A DNA stretch of 64,000 bases from Variovorax sp. (GTDB lineage Bacteria; Pseudomonadota; Gammaproteobacteria; Burkholderiales; Burkholderiaceae_C): positions 21,790 through 85,789 of the forward strand of contig JAGIAI010000033.1 of assembly GCA_017744935.1 (NCBI GenBank), given 5' to 3'. This document shows, one piece after another, positions 36,019 through 44,888 of this stretch. Within the stretch, counting starts at the first letter, position 1, and every line of letters starts with the position of its first letter. The position numbers and the translations under genes are program-made. The notes under the pieces were generated by a model, which saw only the letters and a program-made list of their open reading frames with translations, was not told the origin of the DNA and searched no databases.

Positions 36019-37215
36019 ATGCAACGTCGTCACCTCGTCGCGCTGGCTGCCATTGCCACTGCGGCTGTCACAACCCTGGCCATGCCGGCCTGGGCGCAGT
36101 CCAACGAGATCCGCATCGCCCACATCTACAGCAAGACCGGGCCGCTCGAAGCCTACGGCAAGCAGACGCAGACCGGCCTGATGATGGGCCTGGACTACGC
36201 CACGGGTGGGACCATGATGGTCAACGGCAAGAAGCTCGTCGTGATCGAGAAGGACGACCAGGGCAAGCCGGACCTGGGCAAGTCGCTGCTGGCGGCGGCT
36301 TACGCTGACGACAAGGCGGCGATCGCGGTCGGCCCGACGTCTTCGGGCGTCGCGCTTGCGATGCTGCCGGTGGCCGAGGAATACAAGAAGATCCTGCTGG
36401 TCGAGCCCGCCGTGGCCGATTCGATCACTGGCGACAAGTGGAACAAGTACATCTTCCGCACCGGCCGCAACAGCTCGCAGGACGCGATCTCCAACGCGGT
36501 TGCGGTCGACAAGGCCGGCGTCACCGTCGCCACGCTCGCGCAGGACAACGCGTTTGGCCGCGATGGCGTGAAGGCATTCAAGGACGCTCTCAAGAAGGCC
36601 AAGCTGGTTCATGAGGAATACCTGCCGGCCGCCACGACCGACTTCACGGCCGGTGCGCAGCGCCTGATCGACAAGCTCAAGGACCAGCCGGGTCGCAAGA
36701 TCATCTGGATCGTGTGGGCGGGCGCGGGCAATCCGTTCAAGATCGTCGACCTCGACCTGAAGCGCTACAACATCGAGATCGCGACCGGCGGCAACATCCT
36801 GCCGGCTATGGCGGCCTACAAGGCCCTGCCGGGCATGGAAGGCGCGGCCTACTACTACTTCGGCATCCCGAAGAACCCGGTGAACGAGGCGATGGTCTCG
36901 ATGCACTACAAGGAGTTCAAGACGCCGCCGGACTTCTTCACGGCGGGCGGCTTCTCGGCCGCAATGGCGTTGGTGACTGCGCTCAAGAAGACGGGCGGCG
37001 ACACCAACACCAACAAGCTCATCTCGACCATGGAAGGCATGAGCTTCGACACGCCGAAGGGCAAGATGACTTTCCGGAAGGAAGATCACCAGGCGATGCA
37101 GAGCATGTACCACTTCAAGATCAAGGTGGACCCGGCTTTCGCGTGGGGTGTGCCTGAGCTGGTCCACGAGATCAAGCCCGAAGAGATGGACATCCCAATT
37201 CGGAACAAGCGCTAA
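36019..37215 (+). CDS. Branched-chain-type ABC transporter substrate-binding protein
   Basis: A 398-residue periplasmic binding protein (Peripla_BP_6/LivK fold) with a signal peptide (MQRRHLVALAAIATAAVTTLAMPAWA, about 26 residues). Typical phrases are I-R-I-A-H-I-Y-S-K-T-G-P-L, V-G-P-T-S-S-G-V-A-L-A and T-L-A-Q-D-N-A-F-G-R-D-G. It lies directly behind the -24/-12 promoter and is followed by a PHB depolymerase and four Liv-type ABC genes, so its ligand may be a 3-hydroxybutyrate monomer or oligomer rather than an amino acid; that is inference. The ATG at 36019 is preceded by GGAGAC; an upstream GTG/TTG extension would overlap the promoter. Confidence 0.9.
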   Translation: MQRRHLVALAAIATAAVTTLAMPAWAQSNEIRIAHIYSKTGPLEAYGKQTQTGLMMGLDYATGGTMMVNGKKLVVIEKDDQGKPDLGKSLLAAAYADDKAAIAVGPTSSGVALAMLPVAEEYKKILLVEPAVADSITGDKWNKYIFRTGRNSSQDAISNAVAVDKAGVTVATLAQDNAFGRDGVKAFKDALKKAKLVHEEYLPAATTDFTAGAQRLIDKLKDQPGRKIIWIVWAGAGNPFKIVDLDLKRYNIEIATGGNILPAMAAYKALPGMEGAAYYYFGIPKNPVNEAMVSMHYKEFKTPPDFFTAGGFSAAMALVTALKKTGGDTNTNKLISTMEGMSFDTPKGKMTFRKEDHQAMQSMYHFKIKVDPAFAWGVPELVHEIKPEEMDIPIRNKR

Positions 37216-37225
37216 GCCGCGCATC

Positions 37226-37291
37226 GGCCTCTGCCAGAGGCCTTCCCCAAAAGAACGCTTTCCCCATCTGTCCCCCTCGCAAGAGGGGGAC
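37226..37291 (+). promoter_or_regulatory. Two intercistronic hairpins between binding-protein and depolymerase genes
   Basis: Hairpin 1 is GGCCTCT-GCC-AGAGGCC (37226-37242) followed by TTCCCC. Hairpin 2 is GTCCCCCTC-GCAA-GAGGGGGAC (37270-37291), a perfect 9-base stem with a GNRA loop and no T tract. They could stabilise the binding-protein message or reduce read-through, as is common after periplasmic binding-protein genes. Confidence 0.6.
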
Positions 37292-37328
37292 GGTTCAGTG
37301 CACCTCGAAAAAACCAATGGAGACAACC

Positions 37329-38807
37329 ATGAAGCGCAACTGGATGATGATGAAGATGAGCATGGTCGCGGCCTTCGCCGCGCTGGCGGGCCACGCGGCC
37401 ACGGCTGCGGTGCCGTTACCGGCGCTGGGGGCCAATGCCGCGGAGGTCAGCGTGTCCGGCCTGTCGGCGGGCGGATTCATGGCCGTGCAATTGCACGTCG
37501 CCTACTCGGCGACCTTCAAGCGTGGGGCGGGCGTCGTGGCGGGTGGGCCGTACTACTGTGCAGAGGGGTCGATCATCAACGCGACTGGTCGCTGCATGTC
37601 GCACAGCAGCAGCATCCCGGTGTCATCCCTGGTCAGCACGACCAACAGCTGGGCTTCGGCCGGCACCATCGACCCGGTGTCGAACCTTGCGAACTCGAAG
37701 GTGTATCTCTACTCCGGCACTTCGGACAACACGGTGGTCCAGGCCGTGATGAACGACCTCAAGACCTACTACCAGAGCTTCGTTCCGACGGCCAACACCT
37801 TCTACAAGAACAACATCGGCTCCGGCCACGCGATGATCACCGACGACTACGGCAGCAGCTGCAGCACGACGGCTTCGCCCTACATCAACAACTGCGGCTT
37901 CGATCTGGCGGGTGACATCCTGCAGTACCTCTATGGCACGCTGAACGCACGCAACAACGGAACCCTCTCGGGCACCTTCACCGAGTTCAACCAGACCGAA
38001 TTCGTGAGCGGCCACGGCATGGCCGCGACCGGCTGGATCTATGTGCCGCAAAGCTGCAGCAGCACGTCGTGCCGCGTGCATGTGGTGCTGCACGGCTGCA
38101 AGCAGAACTACACCGACATCGGCGACAAGTACGTGCGCAACACCGGCTACAACCGCTGGGCCGACACCAACAACATCGTCCTGATCTACCCGCAAACCAG
38201 CACGGCGGCGACCAACAGCTGCTTCGACTGGTGGGGCTACGACAACGCGAACTACGCGAAGAAGTCCGGCCCGCAGATGGCCGCGATCAAGGCCATGGTG
38301 GATCGCGTGACGAGCGGCTCGACTGGCGGTAGCGGTGGCGGTGGCGGATCGACGCTCGCTGCACCCACGGGCGTCGGTACATCCGGCGCCACGAGCAGCA
38401 GCATGGTGATCGGCTGGAATGCCGTCTCGGGTGCCGCGAGCTACAACGTCTACCGCAGCGGCAGCAAGGTCAATGCGTCGGCGGTCACAGCCACGACCTA
38501 CACCGATACCGGCCTTGTCGCGTCGACCACCTACAGCTGGAGCGTGACCGCGGTCGACACCAGCAACGTCGAAGGTGCGATGTCCACCCCCGCCACCGGC
38601 ACCACGCTGGCCGCCAGCGGCGGCGGCACCACACCGGTCTGCTACACCGCGAGCAACTACGCCCACACCACCGCAGGCCGCGCGACGCAGACCGGCGGCT
38701 ACACCTACGCCAACGGTTCCAACCAGAACATGGGCCTGTGGAACACCTTCGTCACCACGACCCTGAAGCAGACCGGAACCAATTACTACGTGATTGGCAC
38801 CTGCTGA
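37329..38807 (+). CDS. Extracellular poly(3-hydroxybutyrate) depolymerase, type 2 catalytic domain
   Basis: A 492-residue secreted esterase. The signal peptide is about residues 1-27. The lipase box G-L-S-A-G is near the N-terminus (Ser46), and the oxyanion segment V-V-L-H-G-C comes later, the permuted order that defines type 2 PHB depolymerase domains. Many Cys suggest disulfides. A Gly/Ser linker near residue 335, a fibronectin type III module (about 341-427) and a C-terminal substrate-binding domain (about 430-492, C-Y-T-A-S-N-Y ... Y-V-I-G-T-C) complete the usual architecture of enzymes that bind solid polymer. The ATG at 37329 follows GGAGACAACC. It lies between the binding protein and the ABC genes of a putative uptake system. 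Confidence 0.92.
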   Translation: MKRNWMMMKMSMVAAFAALAGHAATAAVPLPALGANAAEVSVSGLSAGGFMAVQLHVAYSATFKRGAGVVAGGPYYCAEGSIINATGRCMSHSSSIPVSSLVSTTNSWASAGTIDPVSNLANSKVYLYSGTSDNTVVQAVMNDLKTYYQSFVPTANTFYKNNIGSGHAMITDDYGSSCSTTASPYINNCGFDLAGDILQYLYGTLNARNNGTLSGTFTEFNQTEFVSGHGMAATGWIYVPQSCSSTSCRVHVVLHGCKQNYTDIGDKYVRNTGYNRWADTNNIVLIYPQTSTAATNSCFDWWGYDNANYAKKSGPQMAAIKAMVDRVTSGSTGGSGGGGGSTLAAPTGVGTSGATSSSMVIGWNAVSGAASYNVYRSGSKVNASAVTATTYTDTGLVASTTYSWSVTAVDTSNVEGAMSTPATGTTLAASGGGTTPVCYTASNYAHTTAGRATQTGGYTYANGSNQNMGLWNTFVTTTLKQTGTNYYVIGTC

Positions 38808-38818
38808 TTCCAAACCGC

Positions 38819-38845
38819 GCCGCCGCGAGGCGGCTTCTTTCTTCG
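38819..38845 (+). terminator. Weak intrinsic terminator between depolymerase and ABC genes
   Basis: Stem GCCGCC / GGCGGC with tetraloop GCGA, followed by TTCTTTCTTCG. With six GC pairs and a T-rich tail it should stop a fraction of transcripts, giving less ABC than binding protein and depolymerase. Confidence 0.65.
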
Positions 38846-38849
38846 ATCG

Positions 38850-39614
38850 ATGCTTGAGACCCGAAACCTGACCATCCGCTTCGGCGGCCACGTGGCGGTG
38901 AACGCTGTCAGTTGCGCTTTTGCGCCTGGCACGTTGACCGCCATCGTCGGCCCCAATGGCGCTGGCAAGACCACTTACTTCAATCTCATCTCGGGCCAGC
39001 TCAAGGCGACCGAGGGCACGGTGACGCTCGACGGGCAATCGCTCTCGGGCCTGCCGGCCTCGGCGCGCACGCGGGCGGGGCTGGGACGCGCGTTCCAGCT
39101 CACGAACCTCTTTCCCAATCTCACGGTGCTGGAGAACGTGCGTCTCGCAGTGCAGGCCACGCGTGAGGGCGCGCACCGCCGAGGACTCAATCTCTGGAGC
39201 ATCTGGAGCGACCATCGCGCGCTCACCGAACGAGCCGACCAGATCCTTGCCGACGTGGCGCTCAAGGCCAAGGAGCACGCAACAGTCGCGAGCCTTCCGC
39301 ACGGTGACCAGCGCAAGCTCGAAGTCGCGCTGCTGATGGCGCTCGAACCGAAGGTGTTCATGTTCGACGAACCGACCGCCGGCATGAATGCCGCCGAAGC
39401 TCCGGTCATCCTCGACCTGATCCGAGCGCTCAAGAAGGACAAGACCAAGACCATCCTGCTGGTCGAGCACAAGATGGATGTGGTGCGCGAACTCGCGGAC
39501 CGCATCATCGTGCTGCACAACGGCCAGCTCGTGGCCGATGGCGAGCCGTCCGAGGTGATCGCCTCGCCGGTGGTGCAGGAGGCCTATCTCGGCGTCGCGA
39601 AGGAGGCCGCATGA
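38850..39614 (+). CDS. Branched-chain-type ABC transporter ATPase (LivG-like)
   Basis: A 254-residue ATPase with Walker A G-P-N-G-A-G-K-T-T, signature S-L-P-H-G-D-Q-R-K-L-E-V-A (the LivG-type variant in place of LSGGQ) and Walker B V-F-M-F-D-E-P-T-A-G-M-N, then H-loop V-E-H-K-M-D. It energises import with LivF-, LivH- and LivM-like partners encoded next. The stop overlaps the next start by four bases. Confidence 0.92.
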   Translation: MLETRNLTIRFGGHVAVNAVSCAFAPGTLTAIVGPNGAGKTTYFNLISGQLKATEGTVTLDGQSLSGLPASARTRAGLGRAFQLTNLFPNLTVLENVRLAVQATREGAHRRGLNLWSIWSDHRALTERADQILADVALKAKEHATVASLPHGDQRKLEVALLMALEPKVFMFDEPTAGMNAAEAPVILDLIRALKKDKTKTILLVEHKMDVVRELADRIIVLHNGQLVADGEPSEVIASPVVQEAYLGVAKEAA

Positions 39615-40336
39615 CCACGAACCTGCTTGAACTGAGCGGCGTCCACACGCACATCGGTGCGTATCACATCCTCCACGGCGTGAACCTCGCAGTGCCAAAG
39701 GGCGAGCTGACCATGCTGCTCGGCCGCAATGGCGCCGGCAAGACGACCACGCTGCGGACCATCATGGGCCTGTGGCATGCATCGCAAGGCAGCGTGCGCT
39801 TCTGCAACACCGACATTACTGCGTTGCGCACGCCGCAGATCGCCGAACTCGGCATCGCCTACGTGCCCGAGAACATGGGCATCTTCTCGGATCTCACGGT
39901 CAAGGAGAACATGCTGCTCGCCGCACGCGCGGCGAAGAACGCCGACCAGATGGACGACACGCGCCTGAAGTGGATCTTCAAGCTGTTCCCGGCGGTCGAG
40001 AAGTTCTGGAACCACCCGGCCGGCAAGCTGTCAGGCGGGCAGAAGCAGATGCTCGCGGTGTCGCGTGCGATCGTCGAGCCGCGCGAGTTGCTCATCGTCG
40101 ACGAGCCCAGCAAGGGCCTCGCGCCCGCGATCATCAACAACATGATCGACGCCTTCAGCGAGCTCAAGAAGAGCGGCGTGTCGATCCTGCTCGTCGAACA
40201 GAACATCAACTTCGCGCAACGGCTGGGCGACACGGTCGCCGTGATGGACAACGGCACCGTGGTGCACAGCGGCAGCATGGCCGAGTTCTCCGCGGATGAA
40301 GCCTTGCAGCAATCCCTGCTGGGGCTCGCACTATGA
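39611..40336 (+). CDS. Branched-chain-type ABC transporter ATPase (LivF-like)
   Basis: A 241-residue ATPase with Walker A G-R-N-G-A-G-K-T-T, signature L-S-G-G-Q-K-Q-M, Walker B L-L-I-V-D-E-P-S-K-G-L-A-P and H-loop V-E-Q-N-I-N. The shorter length and L-A-P after Walker B are typical of LivF. It is overlapped at both ends (ATGA) by livG- and livH-like genes. Confidence 0.93.
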   Translation: MTTNLLELSGVHTHIGAYHILHGVNLAVPKGELTMLLGRNGAGKTTTLRTIMGLWHASQGSVRFCNTDITALRTPQIAELGIAYVPENMGIFSDLTVKENMLLAARAAKNADQMDDTRLKWIFKLFPAVEKFWNHPAGKLSGGQKQMLAVSRAIVEPRELLIVDEPSKGLAPAIINNMIDAFSELKKSGVSILLVEQNINFAQRLGDTVAVMDNGTVVHSGSMAEFSADEALQQSLLGLAL

Positions 40337-41313
40337 ACAAAGAATTCGACTGGAAACCGCTGGCGCTCGTGCCGGTGCTCGCACTTATCGCGTTGCCGCT
40401 GACCGGCTCGGTATCGACCTGGCTCACGCTCACGGTTGCGGGCCTTGCGATGGGGATGATCATCTTCATCATCGCCTCGGGCCTGACGCTGGTCTTCGGG
40501 CTGATGGACGTGCTCAACTTCGGTCACGGCGTGTTCATCGCACTCGGCGCCTTCGTGGCGAGCAGCGTGCTCGGCAGCATGAGCGACTGGACCGGCTCGC
40601 AGGAGCTGTGGCGCAACCTCGTGGCCGTTTTCCCGGCGATGCTCGTCGCCATGCTGGTCGCAGGCGCCGTGGGCCTGGCATTCGAACGCTTCATCGTGCG
40701 GCCGGTGTACGGGCAGCATCTGAAGCAAATCCTCATCACGATGGGCGGGATGATCATCGGCGAGGAACTGATCAAGGTGATCTGGGGCCCGGGGCAGATC
40801 CCGTTGCCGCTGCCTGATGCGCTGCGCGGCTCGCTGCTCATCGGCGATGCGGCGATCAGCAAGTACCGAATCCTCGCGGTGATCGTCGGCGTCTTCGTTT
40901 TCGGCCTGCTCGCATGGACGCTGGGCCGGACCAAGATCGGCCTCTTGATCCGCGCAGGCGTGCAGGACCGCGAGATGGTCGAGTCGCTCGGCTACCGCAT
41001 CGGCCGATTGTTCGTCGGCGTGTTTGTGGTCGGCAGCGCACTGGCGGGCCTTGGCGGCGTGATGTGGGGGCTGTTCCAACAGAACCTGATTCCGCAGATG
41101 GGTGCACAGGTCAACGTGCTGATCTTCATCGTGATCATCATCGGCGGCCTCGGTTCGACGACCGGCGCGTTGATTGGCGCGCTGCTGGTGGGCCTGATGA
41201 ACAACTACACCGGCTTCCTGATGCCGACGCTCACCCAGTTCGCGAGCATCTTCCTGATGGTCGCGGTGCTCCTGTGGCGTCCGCAGGGCGTCTACCCGGT
41301 CGCGAATCGTTGA
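40333..41313 (+). CDS. Branched-chain-type ABC transporter permease (LivH-like)
   Basis: A 326-residue permease with about 8-9 hydrophobic segments and the LivH phrases S-G-L-T-L-V-F-G-L-M-D-V-L-N-F-G-H-G and I-I-G-G-L-G-S-T-T-G-A-L-I-G-A. It is slightly longer than E. coli LivH. It pairs with the LivM-like permease encoded 14 bases downstream. Confidence 0.92.
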   Translation: MNKEFDWKPLALVPVLALIALPLTGSVSTWLTLTVAGLAMGMIIFIIASGLTLVFGLMDVLNFGHGVFIALGAFVASSVLGSMSDWTGSQELWRNLVAVFPAMLVAMLVAGAVGLAFERFIVRPVYGQHLKQILITMGGMIIGEELIKVIWGPGQIPLPLPDALRGSLLIGDAAISKYRILAVIVGVFVFGLLAWTLGRTKIGLLIRAGVQDREMVESLGYRIGRLFVGVFVVGSALAGLGGVMWGLFQQNLIPQMGAQVNVLIFIVIIIGGLGSTTGALIGALLVGLMNNYTGFLMPTLTQFASIFLMVAVLLWRPQGVYPVANR

Positions 41314-41327
41314 AAGGACGACGACCC

Positions 41328-42380
41328 ATGATTTCCCGTCTTCTTTCCAACGACATGCCGCGCAACCGCGTGCTCGCGGTGCTGCTGCTCGCCGTCGTGG
41401 TGGGGCTGGCCTTCGCGCCGTTCATCTTCCCGGGTGTCAAGGCGCTTAGCGTGGCGGCCAAGGTGCTGGTGTTCATCGTGCTGGTCGCGAGCTTCGATCT
41501 CTTGCTGGGCTACACCGGCATCGTGAGCTTCGCGCAGACGATGTTCTTCGGCATCGGGGCGTACGGCATCGCGATCTCGGCGACACGCCTCGGGTCGGGG
41601 TGGGGCGCCCTGCTGCTCGGGCTCGGCGTGGCGCTTGCGATCTCGCTGGTGCTGTCGCTGGCCATCGGCCTTTTTTCGCTGCGGGTGCGCGCGATCTTCT
41701 TCGCGATGATCACGCTCGCGGTGGCCTCGGCCTTCCAGACGCTGGCGTCGCAGCTTTCCGATTTCACTGGCGGTGAGGATGGCCTGACCTTCAGGCTGCC
41801 CGAGCTGATCTCGCCGAGCTTCGAGTTCGCGGAGGAGCCTTTCCTCGGCGTGTCACTCGACGGCCGGCTGCTTTGCTACTACATGCTCTTCGTGCTCGCG
41901 GTGGTGCTGGTGCTGGCCTTGCTGCGCATCGTGAATTCGCCGTTCGGCCGCGTGCTGCAGGCCATCCGCGAAAACGAATTCCGTGCGGAGGCGATCGGCT
42001 ATCGCGTGGTGGTGTATCGCACGACCGCGTCGGTGCTCTCGGCGCTGTTCGCGACGCTGGCCGGCGCCATGCTCGCGATCTGGCTTCGCTACAACGGACC
42101 GGACACCTCGCTGAGCTTCGAAATCATGATCGACGTGCTGCTGATCGTGGTGATCGGCGGCATGGGGACGATCTACGGCGCGGTGATCGGCAGCGTGATC
42201 TTCGTGATCGCGCAGAGCTATCTGCAAGACCTGCTGCGTGTCGGCAGCGAAGCCGTGAGTGGTGTCTCATGGCTCTCCGCGCTGCTGTCTCCTGATCGCT
42301 GGCTTCTCTGGCTGGGTGTGCTTTTCGTGCTCTCGGTCTACTACTTCCCGACCGGCATCGTCGGCCGGCTGCGCAAATGA
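41328..42380 (+). CDS. Branched-chain-type ABC transporter permease (LivM-like)
   Basis: A 350-residue permease with about 9-10 hydrophobic segments and typical phrases F-D-L-L-L-G-Y-T-G-I-V-S-F-A-Q, R-E-N-E-F-R-A-E-A-I-G-Y and V-I-G-G-M-G-T-I-Y-G-A. The ATG at 41328 sits behind GAAAGGACG; the longer frame overlaps the livH-like gene and is rejected. The stop overlaps the start of the hydrolase gene (ATGA), tying the hydrolase to the transporter. Confidence 0.92.
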   Translation: MISRLLSNDMPRNRVLAVLLLAVVVGLAFAPFIFPGVKALSVAAKVLVFIVLVASFDLLLGYTGIVSFAQTMFFGIGAYGIAISATRLGSGWGALLLGLGVALAISLVLSLAIGLFSLRVRAIFFAMITLAVASAFQTLASQLSDFTGGEDGLTFRLPELISPSFEFAEEPFLGVSLDGRLLCYYMLFVLAVVLVLALLRIVNSPFGRVLQAIRENEFRAEAIGYRVVVYRTTASVLSALFATLAGAMLAIWLRYNGPDTSLSFEIMIDVLLIVVIGGMGTIYGAVIGSVIFVIAQSYLQDLLRVGSEAVSGVSWLSALLSPDRWLLWLGVLFVLSVYYFPTGIVGRLRK

Positions 42381-43273
42381 ACACGAAGGCGATCGAAATG
42401 AACTCTCCGACTTCCAACTATGCGCAGCTCGCGGGCTACGAGATCCACTGGACGGATTGGGGCCGCGCCGGCGATCCGGTCGTCATTGCGTGGCATGGCC
42501 TTGCGCGCACCTGTCGCGACATGGACGAACTCGCGACGCATTTCGCGGAGCGTGGCTTCCGCGTGATCTGCCCCGACACCATCGGCCGCGGCCTGAGCCA
42601 GTGGAGCAGGGCGCCCGATGATGAATACAAGCTGTCGTTCTACGCCAGGCTCGCATCGGCGTTGTGCGACGAATTGAATCTGACGCGCGTGCATTGGGTC
42701 GGCACATCGATGGGCGGCGCCATCGGCATGGTCTGCGCCGGCGGGCTGGTCGAGCCAGCGATGAAGCAGCGCATCGCGAGCCTCGTGTTGAACGACAACG
42801 CACCGCAGCTTGCGTCGGAAGCCGTCGCGCGCATCCGCAACTACGCGGGACAGCCGCCAGCCTTCGATACGGTGGTGGAGCTCGAAGCCTTCTTCCGCAC
42901 CGTCTACAAGCCTTACGGCTGGCTGAGTGACGCGCAATGGCGGCGGCTGACCGAAACCTCCACCCGGCGCCTGCCCGATGGCCGCGTGACGCCGCACTAC
43001 GACCCGATGATGGTGCGCCAGTTCATCTCGCATCCCGAGGACTATGTACTGTGGTCGCACTACGACGCGATCGAGGCGCCGGTGCTGTGCCTGCGAGGCG
43101 TGGACTCCGACCTCGTGCTGCCGGAGACGCTGGATGAAATGCGCCGCCGCGGTCCCGGCGACAAGCGGCGCCTGCAGATCATCGAAGTGCCCGGCTGCGG
43201 ACACGCGCCGGCGCTGAACGTGCCGGAGCAACTGGACCCGATCGAGGCCTTTGTGCGCAGGGCCGGCGTGTGA
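42377..43273 (+). CDS. Cytoplasmic alpha/beta hydrolase, possible 3HB-oligomer esterase
   Basis: A 298-residue alpha/beta hydrolase without a signal peptide. It has H-G in I-A-W-H-G-L-A-R (oxyanion region), nucleophile elbow G-T-S-M-G-G (Ser111), a candidate acid in R-G-V-D-S-D and the catalytic His in G-C-G-H-A-P-A-L-N. Translational coupling to the LivM-like permease suggests it acts on the imported compound; hydroxybutyrate dimers or short oligomers would fit the depolymerase context. The alternative start at Met8 is possible. Substrate assignment is inference. Confidence 0.85.
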   Translation: MNTKAIEMNSPTSNYAQLAGYEIHWTDWGRAGDPVVIAWHGLARTCRDMDELATHFAERGFRVICPDTIGRGLSQWSRAPDDEYKLSFYARLASALCDELNLTRVHWVGTSMGGAIGMVCAGGLVEPAMKQRIASLVLNDNAPQLASEAVARIRNYAGQPPAFDTVVELEAFFRTVYKPYGWLSDAQWRRLTETSTRRLPDGRVTPHYDPMMVRQFISHPEDYVLWSHYDAIEAPVLCLRGVDSDLVLPETLDEMRRRGPGDKRRLQIIEVPGCGHAPALNVPEQLDPIEAFVRRAGV

Positions 43274-43322
43274 TCCGTGGCGGTCGCACAATCGGGCGGC
43301 CACTACAACACGGAGTCAATTC

Positions 43323-43829
43323 ATGGCGCTCTCGTTCTACGACATTTCGGTCCCGGTGTTCACCCGCGGACTGGGCCAGCTTTCCTACATCCTCGACAAG
43401 GGGCTCGCGCACGCGAAGGAAGCGGGCATCGATCCTTCGCAGCTCGTCAACGCGCGGCTGGCGCCTGACATGTTCACGCTCGCCGGGCAGATCCAGAGCG
43501 CGAGCGATGCATCGAAGTTTGGCGTTGCACGCATTGCCGGCGTCACCGGGCCGAGCTTTCCTGATGGCGAAACGACCTATGAGGAGCTGCAGGCGCGCGT
43601 CGCGAAGACCATCGACTATCTGGGCACCGTGGACCGCGCATTGATCGACGGCCACGAGGATCGCGAGGTGATCATGAAGGTCCGCGGCAACGAGCTGAAG
43701 TTCACCGCGCAGCGCTACCTGCTGCAGTTCGCGTTCCCGAACTTCTTCTTCCACGTCACCACCGCCTACGACATCCTGCGGCACAGCGGCGTGCCGCTCG
43801 GCAAGCTCGACTACCTCGGGCGCTTCTGA
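43323..43829 (+). CDS. DUF1993 family protein
   Basis: A 168-residue protein starting MALSFYDISVPVFTRGLGQL, with the DUF1993 features A-R-L-A-P-D-M-F-T-L, a central T-Y-E-E-L-Q-A-R-V-x-K-T-I-D-Y-L and the C-terminal F-F-F-H-V-T-T-A-Y-D-I-L-R-H. The fold resembles DinB-like four-helix proteins; function is unknown. It lies 49 bases after the hydrolase and probably ends the operon; its stop abuts the convergent hemH stop. Confidence 0.88.
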   Translation: MALSFYDISVPVFTRGLGQLSYILDKGLAHAKEAGIDPSQLVNARLAPDMFTLAGQIQSASDASKFGVARIAGVTGPSFPDGETTYEELQARVAKTIDYLGTVDRALIDGHEDREVIMKVRGNELKFTAQRYLLQFAFPNFFFHVTTAYDILRHSGVPLGKLDYLGRF

Positions 43830-44873
43830 CTACTGCGCTCTCGACCGCGCGTCGGTCGGCCAGCCGGAGAGGTGGCGCTCCGCGATGCCCGCGAGCGCGG
43901 TGATCCAGTCGTGGCTGTCGTTGAGGCAGGGGATGTAGGTGAACTCCTTGCCGCCCGCGTGCAGGAAGGCTTCGCGGCCTTCCATCGCGATTTCCTCCAG
44001 CGTTTCGAGGCAATCGGCCGGGAAGCCCGGGCACATCACGTCGACGCGCTTGACGCCCTTGGCGCCGAGCTCGCGCAGCGTGGGTTCGGTGTAGGGCTCG
44101 AGCCACTTCGCGCGGCCGAAGCGTGACTGGAAGGTCACGCGGTACTGGTCGGGCGTGAGTTGCAGGCGTTCGGCCAGCAGGCGCGCGGTGACCACGCATT
44201 GCGCGTGGTACGGATCGCCCAGCCGGATGTTGCGCGCCGGAATCCCGTGGAAGCTCATCACGAGCTGGTCGGGCCGGCCGTTCTGTTGCCAGTGCCGCTT
44301 GACGCTGCGCGCCAGCGCATCGATGTAGCCCGGGTCGTCGTGGTAGTCGTTGACGAAGCGAAATTCCGGCACGCGGCGCACCTGCGCGCCCCAGGCGTTC
44401 ACCGCGTCGATCACGCTGGCTGTCGTGGTGGCGGAGTACTGCGGATAAGCCTGCAGCACCAGCACGCGGGTGACGCCTTCTGCCTTGAGTTCGTCGAGCC
44501 GGCTCGCGATGGAAGGCTGGCCGTAGCGCATGGCGTCGCGGACGGTCAGGCGATGGCCGCGTTCGCCGAGCCAACCCCGGAGGAGGGTGGCCTGCTTCTG
44601 CGTCCACACCTTGAGCGGCGAGCCCTCAGGCATCCAGATGCTGGCGTACTTGGCGGCCGACTTCGCGGGCCGGGTGCGCAGGATGATGCCGTGCAGGATC
44701 GGTACCCACGCCGCCTTCGGAATCTCCACCACGCGCGGATCGGAGAGGAATTCGGCGAGGTAGGGCCGGACGGCCTTCGCGGTCGGTTCATCGGGCGAGC
44801 CCAGGTTGCACCAGAGCACGGCGGTGCGCCCTGGGGCCATGTCGGCGGCGGGCGGTTCTTGTCGGAAAGGCAT
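43830..44873 (-). CDS. hemH: Ferrochelatase
   Basis: A 347-residue protoporphyrin ferrochelatase. It has L-W-C-N-L-G-S-P-D-E-P near the N-terminus, the active-site His209 in M-S-F-H-G-I-P, and the acidic face C-P-G-F-P-A-D-C-L-E-T-L-E-E-I. It inserts ferrous iron into protoporphyrin IX at the inner membrane. The annotated start lies only 15 bases from the divergent HAD gene start; Met12 (MAPGRTAVLW) is an alternative that would leave more room for promoters. It is the last heme biosynthesis step; no other hem gene is near. Confidence 0.95.
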   Translation of the reverse strand: MPFRQEPPAADMAPGRTAVLWCNLGSPDEPTAKAVRPYLAEFLSDPRVVEIPKAAWVPILHGIILRTRPAKSAAKYASIWMPEGSPLKVWTQKQATLLRGWLGERGHRLTVRDAMRYGQPSIASRLDELKAEGVTRVLVLQAYPQYSATTTASVIDAVNAWGAQVRRVPEFRFVNDYHDDPGYIDALARSVKRHWQQNGRPDQLVMSFHGIPARNIRLGDPYHAQCVVTARLLAERLQLTPDQYRVTFQSRFGRAKWLEPYTEPTLRELGAKGVKRVDVMCPGFPADCLETLEEIAMEGREAFLHAGGKEFTYIPCLNDSHDWITALAGIAERHLSGWPTDARSRAQ

Positions 44874-44888
44874 GCGATATTCTCGGCC

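Noticed and set aside
37623..39698. 691-residue minus-strand frame across depolymerase and livG
   Set aside because: Spans two well-supported plus-strand genes and lacks any family signature.
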